A DNA stretch of 64,000 bases from Argopecten irradians (GCF_041381155.1 NC_091147.1:12277030-12341029), one strand, 5' to 3'. Shown: positions 1 to 13,679, counted from the first letter of the stretch. A program made the numbers and translations. The notes: a model not told the origin generated them from the sequence alone.

Positions 1-117
1 GGGTTTGCATGAAAAGATATGAGGGTCAGAAGAAATGGTATTAAAATGGTATTGTTTTTCTTTTAAATATTAGACAATAAGTATATTGATAGTAAATGTG
101 TGCATTGAAAAAAAAGA

Positions 118-123
118 TTTATT
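118..123 (-). terminator. Poly(A) signal AATAAA of gene A
   Basis: TTTATT on the plus strand, about 134 bases after the gene A stop; canonical AATAAA on the coding strand. Confidence 0.45.
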
Positions 124-256
124 TCCATGTTACATAGGTAATTATGTAGCACCTAAGACTGTAGGAAAATATGGCAATCTGTATAGAGGAATCCATTATA
201 TGTTGTTCAAGCATGTATTGATTACCACTATACCTTAACTATTGCCAGAGACTTTA

Positions 257-429
257 TCATCCCTCCATGCTACTGCCTCCTGGGAGCATCCCTCTTCCTG
301 GTCGGAGAACCATGCTAGGCATCATGCCTCCTCCACAGTGACACGGAGGACAGATAGTATGTTGACGGTAATGCCTTATCGGATTCAACGGGTAAACAGT
401 GGGGAGGGAACTGCCCATCCGGCGCCAAT
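257..429 (-). CDS. Gene A mature-peptide exon with CPPCHC core
   Basis: The exon opens after CTTAAG with AT, completing the codon begun by the last base of exon 1 (G+AT, Asp). It runs 56 further codons to TGA at 259-257. This frame, and not the others, contains the CPP-C-GG core shared with genes C and D, which is why it is preferred over another open exon at 623-777. Confidence 0.65.
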
Positions 430-2130
430 CTTAAGGAATCAAAATCAGAAAGGATAGAACACTTCATACAGCAATCACATATCTTAAGCTTTCACAAAGA
501 TACCTCAGACATGATTAAGTTTTATTAAAATTAAACATAATTGTTCTAAATTGACATGATCTTAAATGGGTCCGTCAGGATGGTGTAGGGTTATAAAATC
601 TCACATATCTGAGTGTCACATTTCAGATGGCCAACACGACGCTTTGAGATGTTTCTGTCCACTTGCCAAATCCATGTTTGAAAATTTTTCTTCCATACTT
701 AGTAGAACACTTATAAATTTTAAATTGTTTTCCAGAACCTTTCCATTGCATTATCAGATTGAAACAACAGACACTTTGCAGCGGAACTGTGAGGATTTTA
801 TATATCAAAGTACATACACTATAGAAATATCATTAAACGACCAAATACCTTTGTGTCTGACGATTTTATTTAATATCTTTATTTTATGTCCAACCTTCAT
901 CCTAAAACCGTTTCGACGACCTTCATTATAATGCGCACTGGCGCAAATTATGGGGATAATTACAACAATAAAATAGCAACATATCCTAAAGTGATTTTTT
1001 TTCTTAAGATTTACACGGTAAATTGTGAAACCATGGAAACCTTATATAGCAAATATAAACTAAATAATTATCAAAACAATAGCAGAAATACCCAAGCAGC
1101 CATTATCTCACCGGGATTAACTAGTTTTATATAAATGCTTCATACAGGTAAGTTTTCCAAGATAAACTAAATGATTTCAACAAAGATTGGAACTGTTTAT
1201 TGAAATTCTTTTTGTGATCATTTGCAAAGACTAGATACAGCTTTAATCAAAAAAATGAGATTAAGCATAGCGTTCATGTCAAAATGCAATATGTCAAAAT
1301 CGTGCTGCCCAAACTTTTTCGCGTGAATCAAATACTGGAAGCAATGGTCCGCTTAATATCTGAGAATCAATCACTGATAAACAGTATTAACTGTTTCATA
1401 TAGAGAATCGAAACTATAATCGATAACATTAAATTCGTAATGATAGTAAAACACTAAATGTATTAATATGTATGCTGCTAATACCTGGCCCGTTGAACGT
1501 CATTTGACTGGAGTACAGGGTGGCATGTACAGCGACGACAACCATGGCCACCACTAACAGTACGGATGTGACTTTCAGCATGCTGCTCCCTCAATCGACA
1601 AAAACAAAGGGAAATAACTGAAACAAAATGGTAGACAATTTTTTCACATTTGATAAATAATGCTGAATATAAGGCAATCGATAACTAGAGCCATAACATA
1701 GTTGGATAAGGTGAGTTATGTAATTGTGTGCTGGTTAGAGGTGATATATAACTATACATGATTAAAATATAAAGTCTCTCGTAAACACATACAAAAGTTA
1801 ACATCAATTTAAGGAATAATGAAGTCGTTTTTAACCTTTTTTTGTCACGATGAAATCGAATGTCTGCAGCGATTCACACACACATCTAGCAAACGCAAAT
1901 TATAATAAACCAATAGAAAAAACTAAGTAAATTATGTGCTTCTTGAAAACATAGGCTTGAAATAAACAAAGTGTTGATACATGGAATTGTTGAAACAGAA
2001 TAAGGCACATTGATATTGTAGTTAATAAGCTAGTATAAACTACCACTGACAAACTTAACACATATATGATACATGCATACTGTACTTACCTATTAGAGTG
2101 TCTTGGACAAGGACTGCTTGATCATTTGAG
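257..2130 (-). CDS. Gene A: small secreted cysteine/glycine-rich peptide (89 aa, two coding exons)
   Basis: Minus-strand gene read as noncoding exon (donor at 2090), signal exon (coding 1581-1485) and mature exon (429-257). Joining them gives 89 residues. Residues 1-20 are a signal peptide with a long aliphatic core and a V-H-A cleavage site. The exon-2 part begins D-W-R-R and carries CPPCHCGGG, then Met/Pro/Gly/Arg-rich sequence (GRGMLPGG) to the stop. Start and splice pattern match genes C and D: MLKVT opening, phase-1 intron, homologous 5' leader. The CPP.C core, its following glycines and the later G-x-L-P are shared with C and D although the rest has diverged. I do not recognise a named family. 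A secreted defence, signalling or matrix peptide is possible, but the sequence does not decide. The dibasic RR near the start of exon 2 could be a propeptide site (inference). Confidence 0.65.
1485..1617 (-). CDS. Gene A signal-peptide exon
   Basis: Coding 1581-1485 (32 codons plus one base); the 5' part 1617-1582 is leader. The acceptor is TTTCAG ending at 1618 and the donor is GTATTA at 1484. The leader aligns base for base over most of its length with those of genes C (46,326) and D (53,350), which supports both the start and homology. Confidence 0.7.
2090..2120 (-). other. Gene A 5' untranslated exon (3' edge sure, 5' edge estimated)
   Basis: A strong donor GTAAGT follows base 2090 on the minus strand. 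The start is inferred from the TATA box 24-30 bases further upstream. There is no ATG in it, so it would be spliced noncoding leader. Confidence 0.45.
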
Positions 2131-2143
2131 AAAAGTTCTGAAA

Positions 2144-2149
2144 TTTATA
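2144..2149 (-). promoter_or_regulatory. TATA box of gene A
   Basis: TATAAA on the minus strand in the context GTATAAAT, about 55 bases upstream of the leader-exon donor. The placement fits a TSS near 2115-2120. Confidence 0.4.
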
Positions 2150-2151
2150 CT

Positions 2152-4650
2152 AATATCAAGGCCATGTCTGTCTACGGAATGATCAATGGGAAATTGATTG
2201 TTACTAAATTTACAGTAATTTGCATATGAATTATGCACATTTTACTTTTTGGTTGATTTTTTTTTATTGAATTTTTACTCCCATCGTTTTCAAGGTATAT
2301 GTGCAATTAATTTTTATGCATGTGTTGATGCATTGGATATTTGTTGGCATGAATGCAGTCAGATCGGGTAGAGGTTCCATATTTGATGCAAACTGCGCAA
2401 GATTTATTACAAAATCATAATGCATTATGAATTTGTAACAGCCTTCCATAATACTCAATCACATCATTACATAGACACCGACATTACAATGACATCAAAC
2501 AAAGCCGTAGTAACTCAATCCCATTTCGAACATCCATTTACAACCCGCTGATTGGCTGCCTTATTATGAATTCCAAAATTAGAAATGTTTTTGACAGATA
2601 ATTGTTCCTAGATTACCTTGATAAGAATTTTGAAATTCAGATTGAGATTAAGATTCATAATATCAATTTTGATAATGAATAGGTAAAAAATAGCATGCAG
2701 GATTTTTTAGTGCAAAATGAACCTGACTTCAACACGCGCATACGGCTACACTGGTTGTAGTTTGAGCTGAAGGACCGAAACTGTTTTTTTTTCTATCTAG
2801 TGTTATATGAGAACTTAGACCCTAGATTTTAATTATAGAACACAATTGCTAACTTATATTCACCTGTTTAAATAAAACATGAAAAACCTTTAACAAACTT
2901 TAACACTGTGGTCTATATTAAATTGTTTAGTTGGTTGTTCTCTATAATTGTTGATATTCACTGGAATTCAAATTCGCAGATACATCCAAATTCTCCAATC
3001 ATAGTTAGGTTAGACTATATAGTATGTTGTATGAATGACGCTTTGAAAGACTATAAACATAATTTGACTTTGATGGGTTTAAGATAAAAACTGGTTGGTA
3101 GTCTTAGTATCCTACCGGTTGGTATTATATAAAGGACCGCCTTTCCCATGGGTAATGTGTTTTGAGTGTTCATGAGTTTGGGAGGATGCGTGATAAAAGT
3201 AGGACCACGGTGTTGTAATAAAAGTAGCAAATTATGATTATTTGTAATACCATGAACAAAATAAGATTGAAAACAAAACAACGATTTAGTGAATATCTGT
3301 CTGACATTCTACTGTCACTACATACTCGGATAAAACAAAGCATTGAAAGATTTGTATTCTGTAAAAATAACCGATAACCGCGAAATTATATTTAAATCTT
3401 TGTAAATTTAACACATAAGACGACAACTGATCCGATTACTTAAGATTGTAAATGTTAGATATTTCAGAGGTGACTGACAATAATATGAAAGGCGGAATTT
3501 CCAACTCAAGTGTTATACCGTAGAGGATGTAGTAGGATGCTTGTAATGTGACTTTTGTTACTTGGTGGGGTCGTCTGCTGACCAGTAAAGCTAGCTATAT
3601 ATCGTACAACCCATATTTCCCCCAAATGCTCAGATAACTGGCTTTGAAACAAGAAAGATTCACAGCAAGTAAAAGCTTCTGTTTTGTTACGATATTGTTC
3701 ATGTATTGTCCTACATACTTATCCAGACAATTTCTAGGACGTTTGCAGAAGCAACGGGATCTTACTGACGACACACGTCCCGTCGCTGTATTTAGGAAAA
3801 CACAAGAAGTATTTTGTCAGAAACTTTATAATATTACAACCTAATTGTATATACATGTAGGTATTTTGATGGCTGTCTGTACAACCAAGACTTCGACCGA
3901 CACTCTACACATGATTTGCAGGGGAAGGGCATTGTGTAAACATAATGTTTAAATATATCATCTTCATCTCTTCATCTTTTTTTAATATGTATGTAAGGGT
4001 TTTTTATCGTATGCATAATATCAGACAAGTTCTCTGGTCTAGTTTCCTGACGTTATTTTTATGAATTTAAATGAAACTTGATATTTCCATTTTTAATGCA
4101 TATATGAAATTTACAGAATGGATTTTGGGGCATACTAATTTGATCTAGATGATGATTTAGCAGGAAATTGACACTTATGATAAAAACTTATACGCCCACA
4201 CACATTGTAATTTAAATTACATAATTCATTATTATACGAATGTTATATTACACATATTATTCTCATTACTATCTTTCGAAATATAATGGCGAGATTCTTT
4301 TTAAGGACTAAATAATTAAAAGAATGAAAAGTGAGCTATGTTGAATGAAAAAGACTAGCAAAAAGTCTTCATACTTTTAAGCAACTGAAAATTTACATAA
4401 AAACGCAAATTATTTTAAGAATATCCCACCGGCGACCGAACGTATACTTTATCCATCATTTGAACATTAACTGTTGTTTACTCCATCATGTGAATGTATA
4501 TCTAATGAACACAAAAATGACAGTTTTTGCTTTTGGTGGATGCGCAATCAGTACTTAACTTCATGTAACTGTTTTTTATATATATTTATCTTGCAGTAGA
4601 ATAGGAAGCTCAAACTTTTCCAATGGAGGTAATGGTGTAAAATAACACAT
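2152..4650. other. Intergenic AT-rich DNA, no feature recognised
   Basis: Short open frames only, none with a recognisable motif or splice context. I see no repeat of note apart from the copy starting at 4,655. Confidence 0.5.
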
Positions 4651-4654
4651 TTTT

Positions 4655-4915
4655 ATAACTGAAGATAAATGCTTATTCGTCTGCTCCTGTTTTTGTGAGA
4701 GAAAAGATACGATTCGTCAGCGGTGTAGCATCTTTAAGGAAATATATTTCACAAAACATTATTCTGATTTACAATATCCAACACAGTTTGATGTATAGGC
4801 AAGTAATTATTATTCGTTAAAATATGTCATTTTTGTTCTAGCTTCTTGATAAATATATTAATTAAAATTAAATGTATAGGATTTTGCATCAACCGATAAA
4901 TTATAATTCCCTGTC
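4655..4915 (+). repeat. Diverged direct repeat, copy 1
   Basis: About 260 bp that aligns with 5,708-5,970. Shared landmarks include AACTGAAGATAAAT, TTTACAATATCCAACA, TGTCATTTTTGTTCTAGCTT and ACCGATAAATTATA in the same order. Unidentified family. Confidence 0.7.
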
Positions 4916-5707
4916 GGTTCAGTTGGTGAAAGTTGGGCCGTTTATAGTAAGAAATAGATGGTACATTAATGTATGACCGTTGATAACAGAGTTTGAAATC
5001 ACCCTAAGGGAACCAATGCATGTCAAGGATATATCAGTCTACGAACAAGATATAGAATTATTTTTTATTGTCACAACATTCATTTCCTTATACGTGTGAT
5101 AGAGAAGAGTTTACATGGTGTGTAGTTTTAAGAAGGAGGGAGATATTTTTCTGATAATCTGTTCATGAGTCGAATGACCATAAAGACGTAGCAATGCTTG
5201 AACACATATTCTGGTTTGATGTCAAATGCATAGTTGGATCTAAAACAGCTGTTTATTGTTATTTTGAAATTCGGCAACTTATTACAAGGATGTCGATGTC
5301 GATGAAACTTGTTCACATTTCGTCCTTATTATTTTCTTTCTTTATCGACTAGCATAACATTTTCTGTGCCGTTTGATAAATCTTTACACCCCTAAAGTCC
5401 GAAAAGTTTAACATGAAATGGACAAAAATCTGTTTTAAAATGAACTAAGAAAGGAGGATTGAATATTTCCTTAGTTAATTCCATAGGGTGGTGAATTGAG
5501 GTTCTTTAAGTTTAAATATGAGTATGTTATTCAGTATATTTATTTTACTACCACCCTGCCAATATAAGCAGGTAGAACTCATCTATATTTTTAAATAAGC
5601 TTTTCATATTTTAATACATTTAAAGAATATTTATTTTTCTTGCAATCATTATAATATCGTCATCGTAACATATGGGACGAAATTAATTATTTTTGATATT
5701 TTTATCT

Positions 5708-5970
5708 TAACTGAAGATAAATACTATTTCGTCTACTCCTGTTTTTTATAGAAAAAAACATGCGTCAACGGTGTAACATTTTTAAGGAAATATGTTTCAC
5801 AACACATGTTTCTGATTTACAATATCCAACAATGCTTGATGTATATATACCAGAAATTATTATAAGTTGATATATGTCATTTTTGTTCTAGCTTCTTGAT
5901 AGATATGTGAATTAAATTAAAATGTGATATATAGGATTATTTTATCGACCGATAAATTATATTTCCCAAT
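5708..5970 (+). repeat. Diverged direct repeat, copy 2
   Basis: Second copy of the 4,655-4,915 sequence with many substitutions and small indels; about 1.05 kb offset. The intervening 4,916-5,707 contains no recognised gene. Confidence 0.7.
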
Positions 5971-6000
5971 TCGTAGCTTGGTTAATATACTAAATATATC

Positions 6001-6083
6001 ATTATTTACCTATTTATAGTTACCTAACAATCAATCTATTATATAAAGACTGATTACTAGGTAACTATAAATAGGTAAATAAC
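6001..6083. mobile_element. Small palindromic element (MITE-like)
   Basis: Arms of about 27 bp (TTATTTACCTATTTATAGTT at the left, its complement at the right) surround a roughly 30-bp centre. An almost perfect inverted repeat of this kind is typical of foldback or MITE insertions. Confidence 0.6.
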
Positions 6084-6224
6084 TATATATATTGGTAAGA
6101 TATATAAACAGTACATGGTATGTATACCCACTTATAAAAGTAATCCGAAACTGCGTTAAAAGTTGGAAACGTAAGGTCGGACCACGGGCATTGATTTATT
6201 ATATTGTATTAAATTTGTTTTTTA

Positions 6225-6595
6225 TTATCAAATATCATATTGATATTCATATAATATCATACTATTTTTTATGTAATAAGTAATTTTTATAAAATCATAC
6301 TGATATTTAAATGATATATATTCATATGATGCCATATTAATATTTGCATAATATCATACTAATATTTATATAAAATCATACTGATATTGATGCAATATTA
6401 ATATTTGTATGCCATCATACGAATAGTTTTACGAAATAATATTGATATTTGTATAATATCATACTAATATTTATATAAAATCATACTGATATTTATATAA
6501 TTTTGTACTAATATTTATATAATGCCATATTACTATTTGTATAATATTATATTAATATTTAGTTAATGTCATACCAGTATTTATATAATATCAAC
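6225..6595 (+). repeat. AT-rich degenerate minisatellite
   Basis: About 16 diverged copies of a roughly 23-bp unit of the form ATATCATACTGATATTTATATA. Confidence 0.7.
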
Positions 6596-6923
6596 AAATC
6601 TTAACTAGCACCTTAAAGATGAGTTATTGTGTGTTGTGGCATTATAGGGAAAAGTTTAAGTTAGATACATTATTTGTAAACTGTACATATCTTTAACCCA
6701 TGTCTGTACATGTGGCCTAGCCTTAGGGACCTGTCGTCGTGTCGCGTAACATGTTGTCGAGACATTGATGAAAGCTATTTAACCAAACAGTTACACATGA
6801 CTATGATTTATCATGTCTGCTAATGATGTAACTTAGAATGACTCTGTGATTAACATTGATTTATAGATATTACTCAACACAAACATGTAGGGCTATTTAA
6901 AGGCAATCAAGCCATGCATAGAT

Positions 6924-7014
6924 GGTCAACTTTCCCCAGTATTCGACCATGAATACTGGGCCATACTTTGCCATGCGGAATAAAGTACTGAAACCACAAC
7001 TCAGCATTTGACTT
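6924..7014. repeat. 91-bp repeat with perfect hairpin, copy 1
   Basis: Identical base for base to 9,577-9,667. It contains CCCAGTATTC-GACCAT-GAATACTGGG, a perfect 10-bp stem with a 6-base loop, and has GTCAA near the left end and TTGAC near the right. On the minus strand two frames are open through it. Confidence 0.75.
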
Positions 7015-9576
7015 ATACCCAACTTTACTCTACAACATCTACACCTCATCGACATAAACAGACACAAAGAATACTTCACTGGCGCTGTGCAGAGAAAAAA
7101 CAACCTGGGTTTGGACACTTCGCGAAACTACTGCCACTAACGATCATTGGTTCACAGGTACGTGGATTTGTCTAAACTCTTTTAAAAGCAATTATTTGTA
7201 CCACAAATTTTTCCTTGCACAAAATCATATTACCGTTTTACCATGGCTATTTCACCACTGAGAACCATACTTATTCTTAGTGAGAATTATTGTTAACTTT
7301 ATATATAAAGTAAATTTTATTAACTAAAAGCAGTATGTAAATTTACTTTGAAATACACACATAAAACGTACACAAAAACACAGTCATGCACCACAGGGAG
7401 TTGACCACATAAAATACATCTAACGCACACATATACATCAAAATAAACAACTCATCATAGTGTTATGGAAACGTTTGATACTATAAAATTATTAATAACC
7501 TTGCTAGTTATTTTTTTTACTACGATAAGTTGCCACATTTAACATATTCACTGTTTTACCATTTTTATCATTGATACTACTATTTCTCTCCTGTGACATG
7601 TTCATGAATTATGTTAATTGTTTTCATCATAAATTTAAGAGGTTTCTTAATGTTTTATATACATATACTATTTTTCTATAACACAAATACACATTTTACA
7701 TATTTTTACCTAATGGGAAGTTTTATCTCACGTGATTATTCACGGAGAAATATATGTCTTTCCATTTATAATGTTAGAGGCAGAGTAGTGATGTGATTAA
7801 ACACACACACGGTAATTTGTAGTTGCTCTGATCCTCATATAACGTAATACGTACATTATACTCTTTATATACATAACAATTTTTCATACGACATAATACA
7901 CATTATGATTATATCATTTATTTCATTATTGGAGGAAAGTATTACCGGATGCAATTGAATGCAAGGTTATATTTTTGATAGTTTTCTCCTGCATTATTCA
8001 TTTTATACATATACAATTATTAAACTTATGGAATTTCTTTGATGAGTGGTCATCTAGATTACATTATGTCTGAGTTAAGCCGCAAGTACGTATGTCGGCC
8101 AGACGCTTTACTAATTACTTGTCATTTACCCTTTGGCAATAACATATCGTGAACATGTCCTCGAGGTCGGAATTCGTACATATTAGCTTATACATAAGTT
8201 TTATAGGTTTTTCCCCATAAAGCATTCCAATCCAATCATATGCAAGGTTAAGCTAATCGAATCAATCAAGTAACATTGATTATATATATTTACTTACACA
8301 TTTTATGAAATTTTGCAGGTATAGGTATATTTTTCTCATACACAACAAAACACATATACATTTCATCTAACACAATTCACATAGTTACTTACTTAAAAAA
8401 AAAAAAAACCCAGAGTAAAAAAAAAACAATTGTAAGGAAAGTAACTCATAAACTATACATGTATGATATATCTTTGTTATGTTTTCATATCGTTTGCACA
8501 TATTCAATATCTGTGTTTTGGCAACATAAAGAAATAAACATTGATTAATAAGTAAAAATTATCCAATAAGTGTTGCATATATGAAATTGTTATAAGTATC
8601 AAAATGTTTCCCGTAGATAATACCCGTAGATAAAGAGACAACTATATTGTTACATTTTATATACGGTTATATTAATTTTAACGCTTGAAAGCGCAGTTTA
8701 CATGTTTATTTTTATACTATTCACAACAGCAGTTAATATAGGCCAATAGAACACTACAAGTTCATGATAGTTTGTTTTGAATTAATTGGCTTTTTAACAC
8801 ATTATAATATATATTCCTTTGGATATTTTTATTTCTACCAGTTGAAATACAAACTTATTATTAGTTAAAATGTTACATGACAGGTCCCATTGTCTCTATG
8901 ACAAATAAACAATCATAATACAACTATTTATTGATACGTATAAAGTTATTGAGTGATTAATTTATTATCTTTTATTCTTCAAAAAAGTTTTTCTATATTT
9001 CTGGTGATGTCATGGTATTTTTAGTAATATATTTGTGATTGGTACAATTATTTGCAAAGAAAGGAGTGAAAAGGCAAATCTATCAAAACTTGTCGCTCTT
9101 GATTCAAAAGTGAAAAATCTTCATCCAAGCCACAGAAAAATCATCTTTAGTACAGCCTCCAGTGATAGAAGAGGATATGCAGTAATCCAGTATACTTTGA
9201 CTTTAAATTGTCTTCGTTGTGTATTGACTTGTTTGTGTATGCCGAGACGAATGTGCCATTATATGGAAATGTTAAATATTTAGAAAATTAACTTTATGTA
9301 TAATTCAATGAATACACTTAGTCTACTATAGGTACACATATAGCCTTAGGCATCAGGTCGCAGTAACCAGACGGTTATAGACGGTTATATGTATATGCCT
9401 TGTAGCTATCATGACCAAGTCAACAGATTTCGATACACTATTACTTAAGTGCGTATTCGTGACAAGAAGTGGTCAGATTACTTAAGAAGGATATGTACTC
9501 TGACATTTATTATAAAACTGATTGACGTTGAATGTCCATGTACCTCTATATAAACCAAGATTTCACAAGTTAACAG
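7015..9576. other. Noncoding AT-rich stretch, nothing recognised
   Basis: Microsatellite-like CACACA and poly-A bits only. The open frame at 9,035-9,283 starts at TTG, has no recognised motif and no splice context. Confidence 0.4.
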
Positions 9577-9667
9577 GGTCAACTTTCCCCAGTATTCGAC
9601 CATGAATACTGGGCCATACTTTGCCATGCGGAATAAAGTACTGAAACCACAACTCAGCATTTGACTT
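9577..9667. repeat. 91-bp repeat with perfect hairpin, copy 2
   Basis: Exact copy of 6,924-7,014, 2.65 kb away. The similarity stops abruptly at both edges, so this is a unit and not part of a longer duplication. Confidence 0.75.
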
Positions 9668-10299
9668 CCTTCAGTGTCTATGTTGTATATGTAAATCATT
9701 TTAGCTAGTTTATTACTGTCTGAACATAAGCAAACATATATAGGTGTTTTGAAAATTAAGAATTAAAAAAACCCAATAACATTACCCCCTCAAACAACCC
9801 CCTGCCCTCCTCCCAAATACTATCCTATCCATAATTGTTTCCCTAAGTTTATAAGATACATGTATAATTGTTGAATGTAACGTAATACGATATAGGACAG
9901 ATTTCTTTGGTATATTATGGCACCAGAGGAACTTTATTCTTGCAAAAATGAGATCACTATTTTTTACAGTAAGTTATGTTTTAGAACTTTTTTTCGACAT
10001 ATCATTGCATAATAATTAATGAAAAAACATTTGGCAAAACTGGACCAAACAAAAATTAAGCCCCTTGTTTACCCCAAAACTCACAGGAGACTTCGACCTG
10101 ACCTTACTTTATGTTACAGCATGCTATAATAACTTGATCTAGTATATGTTAACAAAATCAAGCTAATAGGTCATGGCCACCATAGGGTCCATATCGACAC
10201 TCCTCCTTTTTGTCATAGCAGTTAGAAACACGCCATACATGACACTTTTATGACATTGATTGACACAGCCCTGTCAATATTGTCTAGCTATCACACAGC

Positions 10300-10673
10300 T
10301 AACTACAATTAGGACATATCAGATATGTGACACTGGTAAATGTAACTATGTTATATCAGATATGTGACACTGGTAACTGACATTAGGTCATATCAGATCA
10401 AATATGTGACACTGGTAACTGACATTAGGTCATATCAGATCAAATATGTGACACTGGTAACTGACATTAGGTCATATCAGATCAAATATGTGACACTGGT
10501 AACTGACATTAGGTCATATCAGATCAGATATGTGACACTGGTAACTGACATTAGGTCATATCAGATATGTGACACTGGTAACTTACATTAGGTCATATCA
10601 TGTCAGATATGTGGCACAGGTAACTGTATTTAGGTCAGATCAGATATGTGATACAGGTAACTGTAGTTAGGTC
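10300..10673 (+). repeat. Minisatellite, 42-bp unit, about 9 copies
   Basis: Unit of the form GTGACACTGGTAACTGACAT plus TAGGTCATATCAGATCAAATAT. Central copies are almost identical; outer copies are shorter and diverged. Because 42 is divisible by three, an open frame runs through it (TLVTDIRSYQIKYV repeats), which I regard as accidental. Confidence 0.9.
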
Positions 10674-13522
10674 AAACTATACAGATGATGTTGATGTAAT
10701 TTCATTACATGTTTGCACAGGGAAATATATGTGTTAATTCTAACCCCAGGCGAAAACAACAGTTTTGAGATATTTTGCTCAATACTGATCAGTCATAACA
10801 CACCATTTACAGTCAAATTATCGTTTTGGCGAGAATACTATTTGTGAAACATTCAACCAAAATATAATACGTGTATCTTTCCGATTGGCAATTCTCATAT
10901 TTACTTGTTGGTACATAAATATGTTGCATTTGATTTTATGTTGTTTTCTCCGAATTTTTTCGAAAATAATAAACGGGAAATAATTATAGGTGATGTAAAT
11001 GGAATATTGACATATATATATACTTAGTCTGGTGTCAGTAAGTCCAGACCCAGGACAGAGACGTTCAAATGTGCTAAATACAACATCCCTTCTTTGTTTT
11101 GAAAAAAAAAGTTATAGTTTTCGCGTGAGGTGGAGACCCTAGTCGATAAGGTAAAGCTGTTAATGATAATATTTTAATCAGGAAACGGAGAATATCCTCT
11201 ATATATTGATCGGTTACATTATGACAGAATCATAAATAATGCAATGGATGTAATATACTATGACTGTTGATAGACAGTTTATAAATAGAGGAAATTCCTT
11301 GTTTTATGATGAATAACAAAATATTTCATCGACTCAGTGAAAACCTTCTTCGCACTCGTGAAAAATATCTAAGCTTCCACCTCACGGAGATTCTAGTTTT
11401 ATAACATTTTACAACTCTATTCTATAAACTCATACAAGTATAATGTATTTCAATAAGTCGTGCTTTTCTCCTTACTTATATAGCTCCACACACAGGGCAC
11501 AAATTTCGAGGAAAAATAACATCAACAAATCTTATGGAAAACATTTATACTACAACAATTCAAAATGAAAGCAAATAAGAGGCAAATTAATTAAATATTA
11601 TGTTTTTTGTTTGGTATTACAAACAACAGTTTTCTGATTCGTTATTATTGAGTGACATTTCCACTTTTGATCCTACATGTATTTTAATCATAAACATGGG
11701 ATCTTACATGAGTGTTCATTTCATATGTTTCCACGTAATTCTGACGTCACTTCATTTTTCATGACGTCATTTTATTGTTTCTGTCTCACGTCTTAATGAA
11801 TTTTCGGCCATAAAAAATCGCTCAATGTCATATTACACAAGTGACATCTGCAAAAATATTGCACAGGCGAAATCAGTGGATAGCAGGCGGATTATGTGAT
11901 AAAACCTTATATTTCACTCTGAAAATGTTAAGAATATCATATCTTAATTGAGGAAAGATACATTGACTTTGTAATCAAATTTCAGTTGAATACGTTACGA
12001 CTAATGTGAACGATAGTACAATTAGTATTAAACAAAGGATCGGTTACATTGTATCGAAGCATTTAATTACATTAATTAGGCTTATTGCGATCGTAGTGGC
12101 CGATGTGTGGAGAATTACTGCGAATTGAGGCGACAGCCGATAGAGCATCACGCCCGGCTGGAGAGCTCAAATAAATTCTGAAAACAGTTTTGAATTGCTA
12201 TTATTAAATTGTGTTAAAGGTTATCACATAAGAAATGGACTGATACTTGACACGTAATGTAGGGAACCGGAGACGTGTTGCATCCCCTATACATATTCTT
12301 ATATACGTCGGACATGTTTATGCGTTTATTTAAACGTTTATGATAATGAAGTGATAGTGATGAATGTTGATAACTCTAAAGTATGGCGGGAACTGTAGTA
12401 AGTATCGACGATTATTACAGTTTAGTGCGACTCACGTTATTGATTGATATTTCCTACAGACGGTACTTAGACAGTGTATTAATATTTTTATTTAGAAATG
12501 ATTAATCATGATAAAAACAGAAATAGAAGCCTCATTTACTTAATCATCTGTCATAGAGGCCATATCCTTGAAATAACATTATATGAAAATTCTATGAAAG
12601 CCAATCAGAATGGATTCATGTGAAATGCGGATGTCCTTTAGAAATCAGGATATTGGCTTCTTTGTCCGTCCATCATTTTGTATGCAGTGTCTGAACTCCC
12701 GTACAGTGTAGATAGCATTTTGGGCGAATCAGATTTATAACAGATGATCATCTTGAATTTCAATAATGCCTAGAAATTCTAAAGTGGTTGTCATAACAAC
12801 GATGGTATTGAATAAGAAACGATATTAAGCGTTGTCGGCTTATTTCAAAAATGACTAGAAATACTTAGATATACTTAATAAGATACCTTTGTTTTTACTT
12901 ACCTCACCAAATCTACATAAAGGTGATAGTCTATACTCCGTTATGGCCAACATAACGAGAGTGGGACGACTGGTTCAGTGACAGTGCTGGGTATACTTCA
13001 GTGAGATAGCACTTAAAGGGTCTAAATCGTTAAAAATCATGTGATAAAAGATAAAAAGAATTATAGAACTGAAAATGATTGTAAAAGTGTACTTTGTGTT
13101 TATAACAAGATTTAAAAGTTTGTATATACATTTTGTTCAAAATGAAGAAAAACTGAAAATAAATAGAAACGACCTAGTCACCATTTCATATTATTATCTT
13201 TCGGCGAGTGTAAACAATCCCTATGTGCATGCGTGATGCGTGAACATTCAAAACATCCGATCGAAGGAAATCTCATCTGTCTTATGGATATATCTACTAT
13301 ACTGAATACACAAATTTATCTACTACAGGTTCCTGATTACCGTGTTAAATCTAATAAACGTTGAAACGTATGCAGAAGTTTTGTGAAGAGTTTCTAAGTG
13401 TAAATAATCCTATACTGTACAGGTTTTTGCAGCCATAAAGAAAAGTTTTCATTATATCATATGGTTTTATACTTGCTTAGAACTACCATTATTTTATTTT
13501 CATTTGTCATGATATTAGGTAG
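10674..13522. other. Noncoding stretch
   Basis: No gene recognised. Two CRE-type TGACGTCA-like motifs lie about 22 bp apart near 11,741 and 11,763; without a neighbouring exon I do not assign a promoter. Confidence 0.35.
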
Positions 13523-13639
13523 TAGTCCGCTAAACCTGCCAATATTATTAGGATTTTTAATTTTTTGGCCTCATATATAAAGTTTATAATTAGGAAAAAA
13601 TGGGGAAAAACTAATAATACAGGCATGTTTAGCGGACTA
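13523..13639. mobile_element. 117-bp palindromic MITE
   Basis: Terminal inverted repeats TAGTCCGCTAAACCTGCC / GGCATGTTTAGCGGACTA, with complementarity continuing inward (ATTATTAG / CTAATAAT). Flanked by TAG-AAG, so a TA target duplication is possible. Confidence 0.7.
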
Positions 13640-13679
13640 AGTAAGTACGTGTATTTCTTTTATCATTATATCAATATGT

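Noticed and set aside
623..777. Alternative second exon of gene A (acceptor CCTCACAG, phase-compatible, 51 codons with three cysteines)
   Set aside because: The exon at 257-429 carries the CPP-C-GG core shared with genes C and D; this one matches nothing. It could still be an alternative exon.
566..931. 121-codon plus-strand frame
   Set aside because: No motif, no splice context, lies within the intron of gene A on the opposite strand.
10364..10591. 75-codon repetitive protein
   Set aside because: Frame through a 42-bp minisatellite; open only because the unit is divisible by three.
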